Positions 1 to 5,706 of a stretch of DNA of 13,758 nt are shown piece after piece (the stretch's first letter is position 1; every line of letters begins with the position of its first letter). The stretch is from Spirochaetaceae bacterium (lineage in GTDB: Bacteria; Spirochaetota; Spirochaetia; Treponematales; Breznakiellaceae): positions 1 to 13,758 of the forward strand of contig JAIRPH010000206.1 in NCBI GenBank assembly GCA_031257135.1, given 5' to 3'. Made by a program: the position numbers and the translations under genes. The notes beneath the pieces were generated by a model. That model ran no database searches and was not told where the DNA came from. It saw nothing but the letters and a program-made list of their open reading frames with translations.

Positions 1-1391
1 TCGATGAAGTTCTTTGCCGCGGTTCTAATCTGCCCGACCTGATCGTCGCTCAACGACGTACTGGCGTCCAGTACCAAGTAGATAAGCGCGGTGCGTTTTT
101 CGATGGTCGTGGTTGTCGATCCTGCCGCGTTATACTCGCTGTTAATCTGCCAAGAGGGTGCGCCCGGAGTTCTAGTCCACTGTTTCGGCGCATCGGTGCT
201 GGAATTATAGCCCGTAAGGTTTTCAAACACAAAAACAACCTTAGGGCCGGATACGGTTCCGGTAAGAGTGGTCACGTCGTTTGAAGAGGTCATGCCGGAA
301 GAATACCGGATATTATCGAGCGTCCATGTACCGCCGGCAAAATTCAGAGTTCCCTCAATCCACCGCGTTGACTGTTCCGCCTGCGCCGGAGTAGGATTAA
401 TGCCTAAAATGTCAAAGGTCATACGGACAATCGTTCCCGGATCGTTCTGGGTAGTTGTCATGGAAAACTTACTGCTACTGTGAGACACATCCAGATTGTT
501 GGCGATATCGGAAAATACCCCTTGTAAATTAGCAAAATCGGTAAGGGCATGGACATTCGACGGACTTGATGCAATGTTGGTCAAGTTTTGATTGAATTGA
601 ACCGTTTCCTGAACGTCTGATCCCATTACCCCTGCGGAATACGCATTGATTAATTTCCCCTTGATCTGTCTAGTGGCGAACTGCCCGTTGACGTATGACG
701 CATAGTCCGCGCTCAGAACGCCGCTCTTGCCTTCAATCGGCGCGGTATTTGACGCTCCAAAGGATGCGTTATCCAAACCGTCCGTAAAGGTGAGGATACT
801 GACCGACTGAACTTCTGCGGGAAGGGATGTCCCATCCGCATTCGTCGAAAGGTTTGCCAAAGCCTTGTGAACTCCATAGAAAAGCGCGGTGCCGGGTTCG
901 CTCGATTTCCTATACTGGCTGTCCAGCAAACTGGTCAGTGTAGACTTTCCCGCCGCGTCAAGATAGACCAGCCGATTGCTGGCGAGGTCTGTAACAGTGC
1001 CGGAAAAGGAAATAAGCCCGACGTATACGCCTGCCTCCGCAGTTGGGGGCGGAGGTGGGGTGGAGGAGGCTGACCATTGAGCGGTAAACGTCACGTTGCC
1101 GGTTACAGTATAACTTACGCCCGCGCTGTAATATGAGAAGACGTCGTCTCTCCAGCCGTTAAAGTATTTACCTGAAGGAGCGATCATGCTTTCCTGTCCG
1201 GGTAAGAGGATGCTTTCATTGTACATTATCTCCTGCGCCGCTGGCGGCGTACCGGAGCCTTCGCCTGTGACGTATGTAACCGTGTGTATAGTGCCAACGG
1301 ACACTGACGCCTCTATCTCGCATCCAGCCATGAAAAGAGTCATCGCCGCCCCGATAGCGGCAACGCTTAACCATTTCGTCAGGTTCTTCAT
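1..1391 (-). CDS. Surface lipoprotein with InlB-type repeat and von Willebrand A (possibly circularly permuted) domain, partial
   Basis: The frame is open from an ATG at 1391 to the left edge (463 codons in window, C-terminus missing). Start choice is firm: AAGGAGG lies six bases upstream. Residues 1-24 form a lipoprotein signal (basic start, hydrophobic core, lipobox-like MAGC, Cys24). Residues about 35-105 look like an InlB/Listeria-Bacteroides repeat (FNGW, then VTFTAQW), followed by a proline run at about 112-116. Residues 122-302 match a vWA domain from its second strand onward: VGLISFSG (124-131), PGTALFYG with the MIDAS-type Thr168, TFTDG with Asp204, then a last strand and helix (249-300). 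The usual first strand with DxSxS is absent there. Instead YLVLDASTS (DxSxS at 442-446) plus a helix appears at the in-window C-terminus. A likely role is adhesion or ligand binding on the outer surface. It is divergent from an XRE gene. Confidence 0.88.
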   Translation of the reverse strand, partial: MKNLTKWLSVAAIGAAMTLFMAGCEIEASVSVGTIHTVTYVTGEGSGTPPAAQEIMYNESILLPGQESMIAPSGKYFNGWRDDVFSYYSAGVSYTVTGNVTFTAQWSASSTPPPPPTAEAGVYVGLISFSGTVTDLASNRLVYLDAAGKSTLTSLLDSQYRKSSEPGTALFYGVHKALANLSTNADGTSLPAEVQSVSILTFTDGLDNASFGASNTAPIEGKSGVLSADYASYVNGQFATRQIKGKLINAYSAGVMGSDVQETVQFNQNLTNIASSPSNVHALTDFANLQGVFSDIANNLDVSHSSSKFSMTTTQNDPGTIVRMTFDILGINPTPAQAEQSTRWIEGTLNFAGGTWTLDNIRYSSGMTSSNDVTTLTGTVSGPKVVFVFENLTGYNSSTDAPKQWTRTPGAPSWQINSEYNAAGSTTTTIEKRTALIYLVLDASTSLSDDQVGQIRTAAKNFI

Positions 1392-1395
1392 TGAA

Positions 1396-1428
1396 CCCTC
1401 CTTAGTAATGCCCAGCCTTTCGGCTGAA
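1396..1428 (-). promoter_or_regulatory. Shine-Dalgarno of the lipoprotein gene with adjacent GNRA-capped hairpin
   Basis: On the minus strand a perfect 5-bp stem CAGCC-GAAA-GGCTG (1413-1426), extendable by two U-G pairs to 1411-1428, stands directly upstream of the strong ribosome site AAGGAGGG (1396-1403). The GAAA tetraloop is a stable RNA fold, so the hairpin probably forms in the leader. Its closeness to the ribosome site suggests an effect on translation or mRNA stability; that role is inference. Confidence 0.55.
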
Positions 1429-1459
1429 CAAAGTTGTACCGCCCGAAAAGAGCGGATAT

Positions 1460-1491
1460 AAAAACCCTCTACGGCAAAATCCTTTTGAGGG
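1460..1491 (-). terminator. Terminator-like hairpin inside the lipoprotein leader
   Basis: On the minus strand CCCTC (1487-1491) and GAGGG (1465-1469) can pair around a 17-base loop and are followed at once by five T residues (1460-1464). Within the loop side, CAAAA-GGA-TTTTG can form a competing small hairpin. The element lies between the promoters and the start codon, so it could attenuate transcription of the lipoprotein gene or end a short leader RNA. The stem is only five pairs, so strength is uncertain. Confidence 0.4.
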
Positions 1492-1531
1492 CGTTTACCA
1501 AAATAAATAAAAAGCAAGAACAAGAACCGGT

Positions 1532-1559
1532 AGTATACCCCATGAAAATTACCTTACAA
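1532..1559 (-). promoter_or_regulatory. Possible second promoter (P2) of the lipoprotein gene
   Basis: On the minus strand TTGTAA (1559-1554), a 16-bp gap and TATACT (1537-1532) form a sigma70-type promoter with one mismatch in the -10 box and two in the -35 box. A start near 1525 would give a leader of about 135 bases. It is weaker than the promoter further upstream. Confidence 0.35.
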
Positions 1560-1566
1560 GTCATAA

Positions 1567-1595
1567 AATGATTATAAATAACTTTATAAATCATT
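1567..1595. repeat. AT-rich inverted repeat between the divergent genes
   Basis: The arm at 1567-1578 (AATGATTATAAA) is the inverse complement of the arm at 1583-1595, apart from a single extra base in the right arm; four bases separate them. The repeat fills the spacer and -10 box of the lipoprotein promoter P1, so it may be a second regulator site. Part of the symmetry could be chance in an AT-rich promoter. Confidence 0.45.
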
Positions 1596-1600
1596 GTCAA
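1571..1600 (-). promoter_or_regulatory. Consensus sigma70 promoter (P1) of the lipoprotein gene
   Basis: On the minus strand a perfect TTGACA (1600-1595) and a perfect TATAAT (1576-1571) are separated by 18 bp. Expected transcription start is near 1564, giving a leader of about 173 bases before the ATG at 1391. The -35 box sits inside the palindrome CATTGTCAATG and overlaps the -35 box of the oppositely directed XRE gene, so one bound protein could block both promoters. Confidence 0.65.
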
Positions 1601-1602
1601 TG
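1592..1602. promoter_or_regulatory. Putative operator palindrome at the shared -35 region
   Basis: CATTGTCAATG is a perfect 11-bp palindrome around T1597. It covers the -35 boxes of both divergent promoters. Its core TTGTCAA resembles the ATGTCA arms of the inverted repeat upstream of the second XRE gene (2023-2042), so the two XRE proteins may recognise related sites. Operator function is inferred from position and symmetry only. Confidence 0.4.
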
Positions 1603-1621
1603 CTGATTACACGCGTAAAAT
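1594..1621 (+). promoter_or_regulatory. Promoter of the first XRE regulator gene
   Basis: TTGTCA (1594-1599), a 16-bp gap and TAAAAT (1616-1621) match the sigma70 pattern with one mismatch in each box. Transcription would start near 1628, about 20 bases before the ATG at 1648. No clear Shine-Dalgarno lies in that short leader. Confidence 0.5.
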
Positions 1622-1647
1622 TGCTGTATATGTCCTTTGAATGAAAC

Positions 1648-1959
1648 ATGACCGATATTCGAAAACTTTTAGCGTCCAATATAAAAACCTACCGGAACGA
1701 ATTGGGACTGACCCAATCTAAACTGGCGGAACAGGCGAATACCGCAACTCACTATATCGCTATGATCGAAGGAGGCAAGAATTTTCCCTCCCCGGAGATG
1801 ATAGAACGAATAGCCGCGGTTTTGGGTAAAGACTCGGCGGACCTTTTTGCCCTAACGCCTATTCAGCAGGATTGGCGGGAGACCATCCTTGCCGACATCG
1901 ATCAGTTGATAAATCAGCGTCTTAATGAACTGAAAAATAAAAAACTATCCGGCGGTTAG
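1648..1959 (+). CDS. Small XRE-family DNA-binding regulator
   Basis: A 103-residue protein. Residues about 8-65 form a Cro/C1-type helix-turn-helix: LGLTQSKLAEQA followed by the recognition helix region TATHYIAMIEGGKNFPS, then ERIAAVLG. The tail (about 70-100) is a predicted charged helix that could serve in dimerisation; no ligand or protease domain is present. The ATG at 1648 is chosen because the nearby ATG at 1641 is in another frame and soon closed. The gene faces the lipoprotein gene, and its promoter overlaps that of the lipoprotein, so self-regulation plus control of the lipoprotein is the likely job (inference). Loner XRE genes of this size also occur as prophage remnants or antitoxins, but no toxin or phage gene is adjacent. 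Confidence 0.85.
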   Translation: MTDIRKLLASNIKTYRNELGLTQSKLAEQANTATHYIAMIEGGKNFPSPEMIERIAAVLGKDSADLFALTPIQQDWRETILADIDQLINQRLNELKNKKLSGG

Positions 1960-2022
1960 CTCCTTTTCGGCTTCGGCTTGCGTTTTATCAGTGATATTTC
2001 AAAGACAATGCAAATATTACAA

Positions 2023-2042
2023 TGACATATCAATAAATGTCA
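2023..2042. promoter_or_regulatory. Inverted repeat, putative operator of the second XRE gene
   Basis: TGACAT (2023-2028) and ATGTCA (2037-2042) are perfect 6-bp inverted arms, 14 bp from arm start to arm start, that is 1.3 helical turns, and end about 24 bp before the likely -10 box of the second XRE gene. Arrangement and spacing fit a dimer-binding site next to the promoter. No direct evidence of binding. Confidence 0.4.
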
Positions 2043-2065
2043 AGGTTTAAACCATGCAATTTCAT

Positions 2066-2071
2066 TAAAAT
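2066..2071 (+). promoter_or_regulatory. Likely -10 box of the second XRE gene, leaderless arrangement
   Basis: TAAAAT at 2066-2071 is the best -10 candidate before the ATG at 2081. It predicts a transcription start only two or three bases before the start codon. The bases before the ATG (TTTTCCCTAC) contain no purine-rich ribosome site, which agrees with leaderless translation. No good -35 box is visible, as expected if an activator or the adjacent inverted repeat governs the site. Confidence 0.35.
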
Positions 2072-2080
2072 TTTCCCTAC

Positions 2081-2434
2081 ATGGGCAATAGTTTTCGGGA
2101 AAATTTAAGAAAGGAACTCGATTATCAGGGAATAATAGTAAAGGAACTGAGCGCAAGAACCGGTATTCCCGTTGCAACGCTTGACTGCTATCTGGGAACA
2201 CGGGCGACTATGCCGTCAGCGGACGCGGCCGTGAAAATCGCTCAGGCTTTGGAAGTCTCCGTAGAGTACCTCGTTACCGGCGAAGAAAAAGACCGCCGAA
2301 AATCGCAAAAATACCCAGACCGAGATGTCTGGGAAATTATCTGCCGATTAAGAAACCTCTCCGCCCAACAATGCAAGGCCCTTCTAGGATTGCTTAAAGC
2401 CTTCGGCGATAACATACCAGCAGACGCACACTGA
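2081..2434 (+). CDS. Second XRE-family DNA-binding regulator
   Basis: A 117-residue protein. Residues about 6-68 form a helix-turn-helix of the Cro/C1 type: VKELSARTGIPVATLDCYLG gives helices two and three, MPSADAAVKIAQALEVSVEYLVTG completes the fold. Residues 70-83 are a highly charged linker and 84-110 a helical tail (IICRLRNLSAQQCKALLGLL) that may mediate dimer contacts. The ATG at 2081 leaves the complete domain and has no ribosome site upstream. The gene lies in the same direction as the first XRE gene, 121 bases downstream, with its own putative operator and -10 box, so it is probably a separate unit. The two XRE proteins differ clearly in sequence and are not a recent duplication. The target is unknown; self-control is likely. 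Confidence 0.85.
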   Translation: MGNSFRENLRKELDYQGIIVKELSARTGIPVATLDCYLGTRATMPSADAAVKIAQALEVSVEYLVTGEEKDRRKSQKYPDRDVWEIICRLRNLSAQQCKALLGLLKAFGDNIPADAH

Positions 2435-2480
2435 AAGGTCATAGCCTAAAAAATACTTTATAAGGAAAGGTGAACAGTAC

Positions 2481-4463
2481 CTAGCGCAGAGTCCGCAGTA
2501 AAGCCCGCAGTTCAGGGTCCGCCAAAGGCTCGGCAGTCGGAGGATTTTCCGTTTCCGCCGCCTGTATGATAATCTCATCCCCCTGAGTAATGCGGTCGAA
2601 AAAACCGCTCCGCCGTACCGTACCTACGGCGATTTCTTCATCTATAACGTCAATAACCAGCGTTCCAACTACGTCATTCGGAGAATACCCAAGCCCTACG
2701 CCTTCATGGAGAATCTGAGTCTGCCCTCTTTTCACCACGTCGTAGACCGCGCCCGCAGTTACCCCGTCAGCGCGCCCCTTGTCGATAAGCCCTTGCCCCT
2801 GCTTATACCTAAGCAGTTTTCCCCTAAACGGCAACGCCGCGTGAACCTGATCCACAATGCCCCGAGAAGCGTTCCGTAAACGATCCGTGCCGGTACGGTA
2901 CGCGAAAAAAGCCGCGGCCGGCGTTCCAGTGCGCCCGACAAACAGCTCTCCCTTAATCGAAAGGTCCCGCTCGTTTTCGGAAACCGACGTAATGAGAAAA
3001 TAATCCGCAGACGCTTCTCTGGCTCGGCGGAAGGCTTGAGAAAAAGAGCCTTGGGCAAGTTCCAAGTCCATAACGCTGATGTTCCGCTCATGGGCTAAAA
3101 TATCTTTAATATACACAGAAGCGGTAGCTCCCGCGTCAGCATGATAAAAACCAGACTGAGAAGCAAGCGAAAATACGGCAACCTTCCAATGAGGCTCCGC
3201 GATTTCTACCGGATTTATCGACCACCGCCGGTATAAAGCCTCGTCTAAAAGCGCGTCGTAAGTTTCTACCGCATCCTTCAAATCCCGATCCTTAAAGCCT
3301 AATTCCTGCATAAACCGCAGTTCCGCCAAATACCGGGACGGATAACCCTGAATCCGCAGAAGTTCGGCGTACTCTCGGCGGTTCGGCGCGTACGGATTGA
3401 GCCGCAGTCCCCGGCGATATTCAAAAAGAGCCTGCTCAATGAGATTTTGAGAATGATAATCCCGCCCCCGATTGAAATGCCATGCCGCCCACCGGGAACG
3501 CTGAGGGTCTTCCAAAGCCGTTTCCGATAAAAATAGGTCTTCAAGCGCGGCCCGGACAAATTCGTCATTCGGATCAAGCGACGCGGCGTTGGAGAGTATG
3601 GTTATCGCGTCGGCTTTTCGTCCCAATTTAATATAAGACATACCTTTTAAGTACCATGAGTGTATATCGTTCCGGTCAAGGGCGATAGACTCATCCGCGA
3701 GGCGGGCGGCTTCCTCGTACTGCCCCGCCCGATAGCGGAGATTCGCCAGCAGAGCGAAAGCCGGTCCGTACCCGGGTCTGAAATATAAAGCGTTTTCAGC
3801 ATAGCGAATCGCCTCGGCGAGCCGTCCGGCTCTGGCGTCGAGATACGCCGCGTAGTAATATACCCGGTAATCTTGAGGATGCCTGACAATAGCCCGCTCG
3901 ATATAGGTCCGCGCGGCGTCGGTCTCGCCGAGAGAACCAAGAACCAACGCCAGCGAAATCAGTAGACGCCGGTCGTCAGGATACCGGCGCACCGCCTCCC
4001 GATAGCGGGATACCGCCTCGCCCGGACGCCCCCGGGCAATGTCCAGTTCCGATGCGGCAAAAAGAGCTTCTTTGTTATACGGCTCTTGTTTCAGCACCTC
4101 CCGGATGATCTCATCCGCTTCCTTTAAGCGTCCTAATCCGATAAGACTGAAGGCTTCAAGATTAGCTAAAGCGAGATCGGCTCTCGCCAAAGAACGGGCT
4201 TTTCGGGTCCACACCAACGCCTGATCGAATTCGCCCAACGCGTAGTAACATTCCGCCAGCGACGCGGTTCCCTCCGCATGAGCCGGATTAAGCCGCAGAC
4301 ATTCCAGCAAGGCTTCCGCCGCGGAATACCAATCTTCCTCGACCATAGAGACGCGTCCCCGCTCGTAATACGCCCCCGCGCCGGCGAAATTTTGAGCGTA
4401 TGCCGGTCCCGTTACGTTTATATATACGCACATAAGGATAAACAGCGTATAAAAAAATTTCAT
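2481..4463 (-). CDS. Exported TPR protein with CsgG/FlgT-like C-terminal region
   Basis: A 660-residue protein with a Sec signal peptide (residues 1-23, cleavage after AYA), so it acts in the periplasm or at the envelope. Residues about 28-300 are consecutive 34-residue tetratricopeptide repeats (for example AEGTASLAECYYALGEFDQA), with one more at about 328-362. Residues about 415-545 (WKVAVFSLASQSG onward) resemble the nucleotide-fold-like module seen in CsgG/TolB-type envelope proteins, and about 545-645 resembles a small beta domain (GLIDKGRADGVTAGAVYDVV) like that ending FlgT and related proteins; both are weak family guesses. It is last in the operon: its ATG overlaps the stop of the CBS protein by 4 bases, with AAAGGAG eight bases upstream. 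TPRs suggest a scaffold for a protein complex; the partner is unknown. Confidence 0.85.
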   Translation of the reverse strand: MKFFYTLFILMCVYINVTGPAYAQNFAGAGAYYERGRVSMVEEDWYSAAEALLECLRLNPAHAEGTASLAECYYALGEFDQALVWTRKARSLARADLALANLEAFSLIGLGRLKEADEIIREVLKQEPYNKEALFAASELDIARGRPGEAVSRYREAVRRYPDDRRLLISLALVLGSLGETDAARTYIERAIVRHPQDYRVYYYAAYLDARAGRLAEAIRYAENALYFRPGYGPAFALLANLRYRAGQYEEAARLADESIALDRNDIHSWYLKGMSYIKLGRKADAITILSNAASLDPNDEFVRAALEDLFLSETALEDPQRSRWAAWHFNRGRDYHSQNLIEQALFEYRRGLRLNPYAPNRREYAELLRIQGYPSRYLAELRFMQELGFKDRDLKDAVETYDALLDEALYRRWSINPVEIAEPHWKVAVFSLASQSGFYHADAGATASVYIKDILAHERNISVMDLELAQGSFSQAFRRAREASADYFLITSVSENERDLSIKGELFVGRTGTPAAAFFAYRTGTDRLRNASRGIVDQVHAALPFRGKLLRYKQGQGLIDKGRADGVTAGAVYDVVKRGQTQILHEGVGLGYSPNDVVGTLVIDVIDEEIAVGTVRRSGFFDRITQGDEIIIQAAETENPPTAEPLADPELRALLRTLR

Positions 4464-5257
4464 GTGTCGTTCTCCTTTGGTTTAAGCATGATTTTAACCG
4501 TATGAATCTTATGTCCGTCCATATCTTGGATAACAAAATCATGGTTATTATACACAGTTTTTTCATATTTTACCGGAATTTTTCCGAATAGATTAAACAC
4601 AAAGCCTCCTAGCGTATCAAAATCCTGTACCGGAAAGTCTATGCCTACGGCTTTAGACAAATCCTCAAGACGAACCCGGGCGTCGCACAGGTAGGCTCCT
4701 TCTCCCAGAGGAAGAATAAGTTCGGTTTCATGATCGAATTCATCCTGAATGTCTCCGATAATCTCTTCAATTATATCTTCCATACACACAATCCCGGAAA
4801 CTCCGCCGTATTCGTCTACTACTACCGCAATATGAACCCGCTTGCGCCGCAATTCTTTAAGAAGTCCGTCGATGCGCTTCGACTCAGGAACAAAAAACGG
4901 TTTTCTCAGGAGCTGAGGTATGTCAAAGGTATTGTCTTTGAGGAGACTCTTCAAAACATCCTTCGCATACAGAATCCCAACCACATGGTCAATCGTTTCC
5001 GTATACACTGGAAAACGGGAATGACCGCTTTCGGATATACAGTTCAACAATTCCTCCTTCGTCGCATCCGCTTGGATAAAAACCGTATCGATTCGAGGAA
5101 CCATAACCTCTTTGACCGCTGTCTCTGAAAGCTCCAAAACTCCCCGAATCATCTCCTGCCGATCCGCTTCAAGGGACCGGTATGTCTTCCGGTCTATCCC
5201 TTCCCCCTGCTTCCTAAAATTCTCGAACAGCCAAGACAGAAACGAACTTTCTTTCAT
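4460..5257 (-). CDS. tlyC: TlyC/CorC-family CBS-domain protein
   Basis: A 265-residue protein with no membrane segment. Residues about 48-108 and 113-172 are a CBS pair (VMVPRIDTVFIQAD, SRFPVYTETIDHVVGILY; then HIAVVVDEYGGVSGIVCMED), a module that binds adenine nucleotides. Residues about 185-262 are the CorC/HlyC transporter-associated domain (LGGFVFNLFGKIP). It lacks the DUF21 membrane part of the larger CNNM/MpfA proteins, so it is the soluble CorC type. Family members are linked to magnesium/cobalt efflux and, in spirochaetes, were named hemolysin TlyC; the haemolysin role is doubtful. It overlaps ybeY upstream and the TPR gene downstream by 4 bases each, so translation is coupled. The ribosome site is weak (GGAG about 11 bases upstream), consistent with coupling. 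Confidence 0.92.
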   Translation of the reverse strand: MKESSFLSWLFENFRKQGEGIDRKTYRSLEADRQEMIRGVLELSETAVKEVMVPRIDTVFIQADATKEELLNCISESGHSRFPVYTETIDHVVGILYAKDVLKSLLKDNTFDIPQLLRKPFFVPESKRIDGLLKELRRKRVHIAVVVDEYGGVSGIVCMEDIIEEIIGDIQDEFDHETELILPLGEGAYLCDARVRLEDLSKAVGIDFPVQDFDTLGGFVFNLFGKIPVKYEKTVYNNHDFVIQDMDGHKIHTVKIMLKPKENDT

Positions 5258-5706
5258 GACAAAATCCGCTCCGCTCCAAGCTCCGCCAACAGGTTTTCCT
5301 GCAACAGTAGCATAGGTTCAATATCGGCATTCGTCGCGTGATCCATGCCATACAAATGAAGAATCCCGTGAATCAAGAGCCGGCGCAATTCCTCGTCAGC
5401 GGAAACCTGAAAATACCGGGCGTTTTCCCCTAAGGTCTCCAGAGATATGACTATATCCCCTAATCGCCGGATTTCTCCGTCTTCGCCTAAGGTTTCTCCA
5501 AGCTCAAAAGACAGCACGTCCGTAGCCTCGTCTTTGCCTCTGAACCGGGCGTTGAGGTCTCGGATATACCGGTCTCCGCAGAACAGCGCGGACACATCCC
5601 AACGGTCTTGGCGAAGCCGATCTAATACGCTCAGAATAAAACGATGAGCTTGTTCCGCCCACGAGGGCGGAGGGTCCTCTTCAGCGAGTATGGCGACGCG
5701 GTTCAT
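5254..5706 (-). CDS. ybeY: Endoribonuclease YbeY (16S rRNA maturation factor)
   Basis: A 150-residue protein of the usual family length. The signature HxxxHxxGxDH is complete (HGILHLYGMDH, His113, His117, His123), the three histidines that bind the catalytic metal. The conserved FRGKDEATDVLSF (55-67) and GDIVISLE (83-90) are also present. YbeY is a single-strand endoribonuclease needed for 16S rRNA 3' end processing and late 70S quality control. The ATG at 5706 overlaps the stop of the HD gene (ATGA) and has AAGGAG eight bases upstream. Pairing with phoH in one operon is common across bacteria and supports a shared role in RNA metabolism. Confidence 0.97.
   Translation of the reverse strand: MNRVAILAEEDPPPSWAEQAHRFILSVLDRLRQDRWDVSALFCGDRYIRDLNARFRGKDEATDVLSFELGETLGEDGEIRRLGDIVISLETLGENARYFQVSADEELRRLLIHGILHLYGMDHATNADIEPMLLLQENLLAELGAERILS

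Noticed and set aside
867..1461. Open plus-strand frames at 867-1073 and 1186-1461
   Set aside because: They lie antisense to the lipoprotein gene, which is continuous in one frame with a strong ribosome site, a signal peptide and domain motifs; the plus frames show low-complexity or motif-free protein.
1392..1564. Known riboswitch in the lipoprotein leader, in particular a cyclic-di-GMP (GEMM) type suggested by the GAAA-capped hairpin
   Set aside because: Apart from the GNRA hairpin the conserved GEMM core sequences are missing, and no other riboswitch core was recognised.
1648..2434. The two XRE genes as a toxin-antitoxin system or prophage remnant
   Set aside because: No toxin-like frame adjoins either gene, no integrase, structural phage gene or attachment repeat is visible, and base usage resembles the surroundings.
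2435..2480. AGGT/ACCT hairpin between the second XRE gene and the TPR gene as a bidirectional terminator
   Set aside because: The stem is only four pairs and neither strand has a proper T run directly after it.
4730..5128. A 132-residue plus-strand frame
   Set aside because: It is the antisense shadow of the CBS-pair region of the TlyC-like gene, which has clear family motifs.
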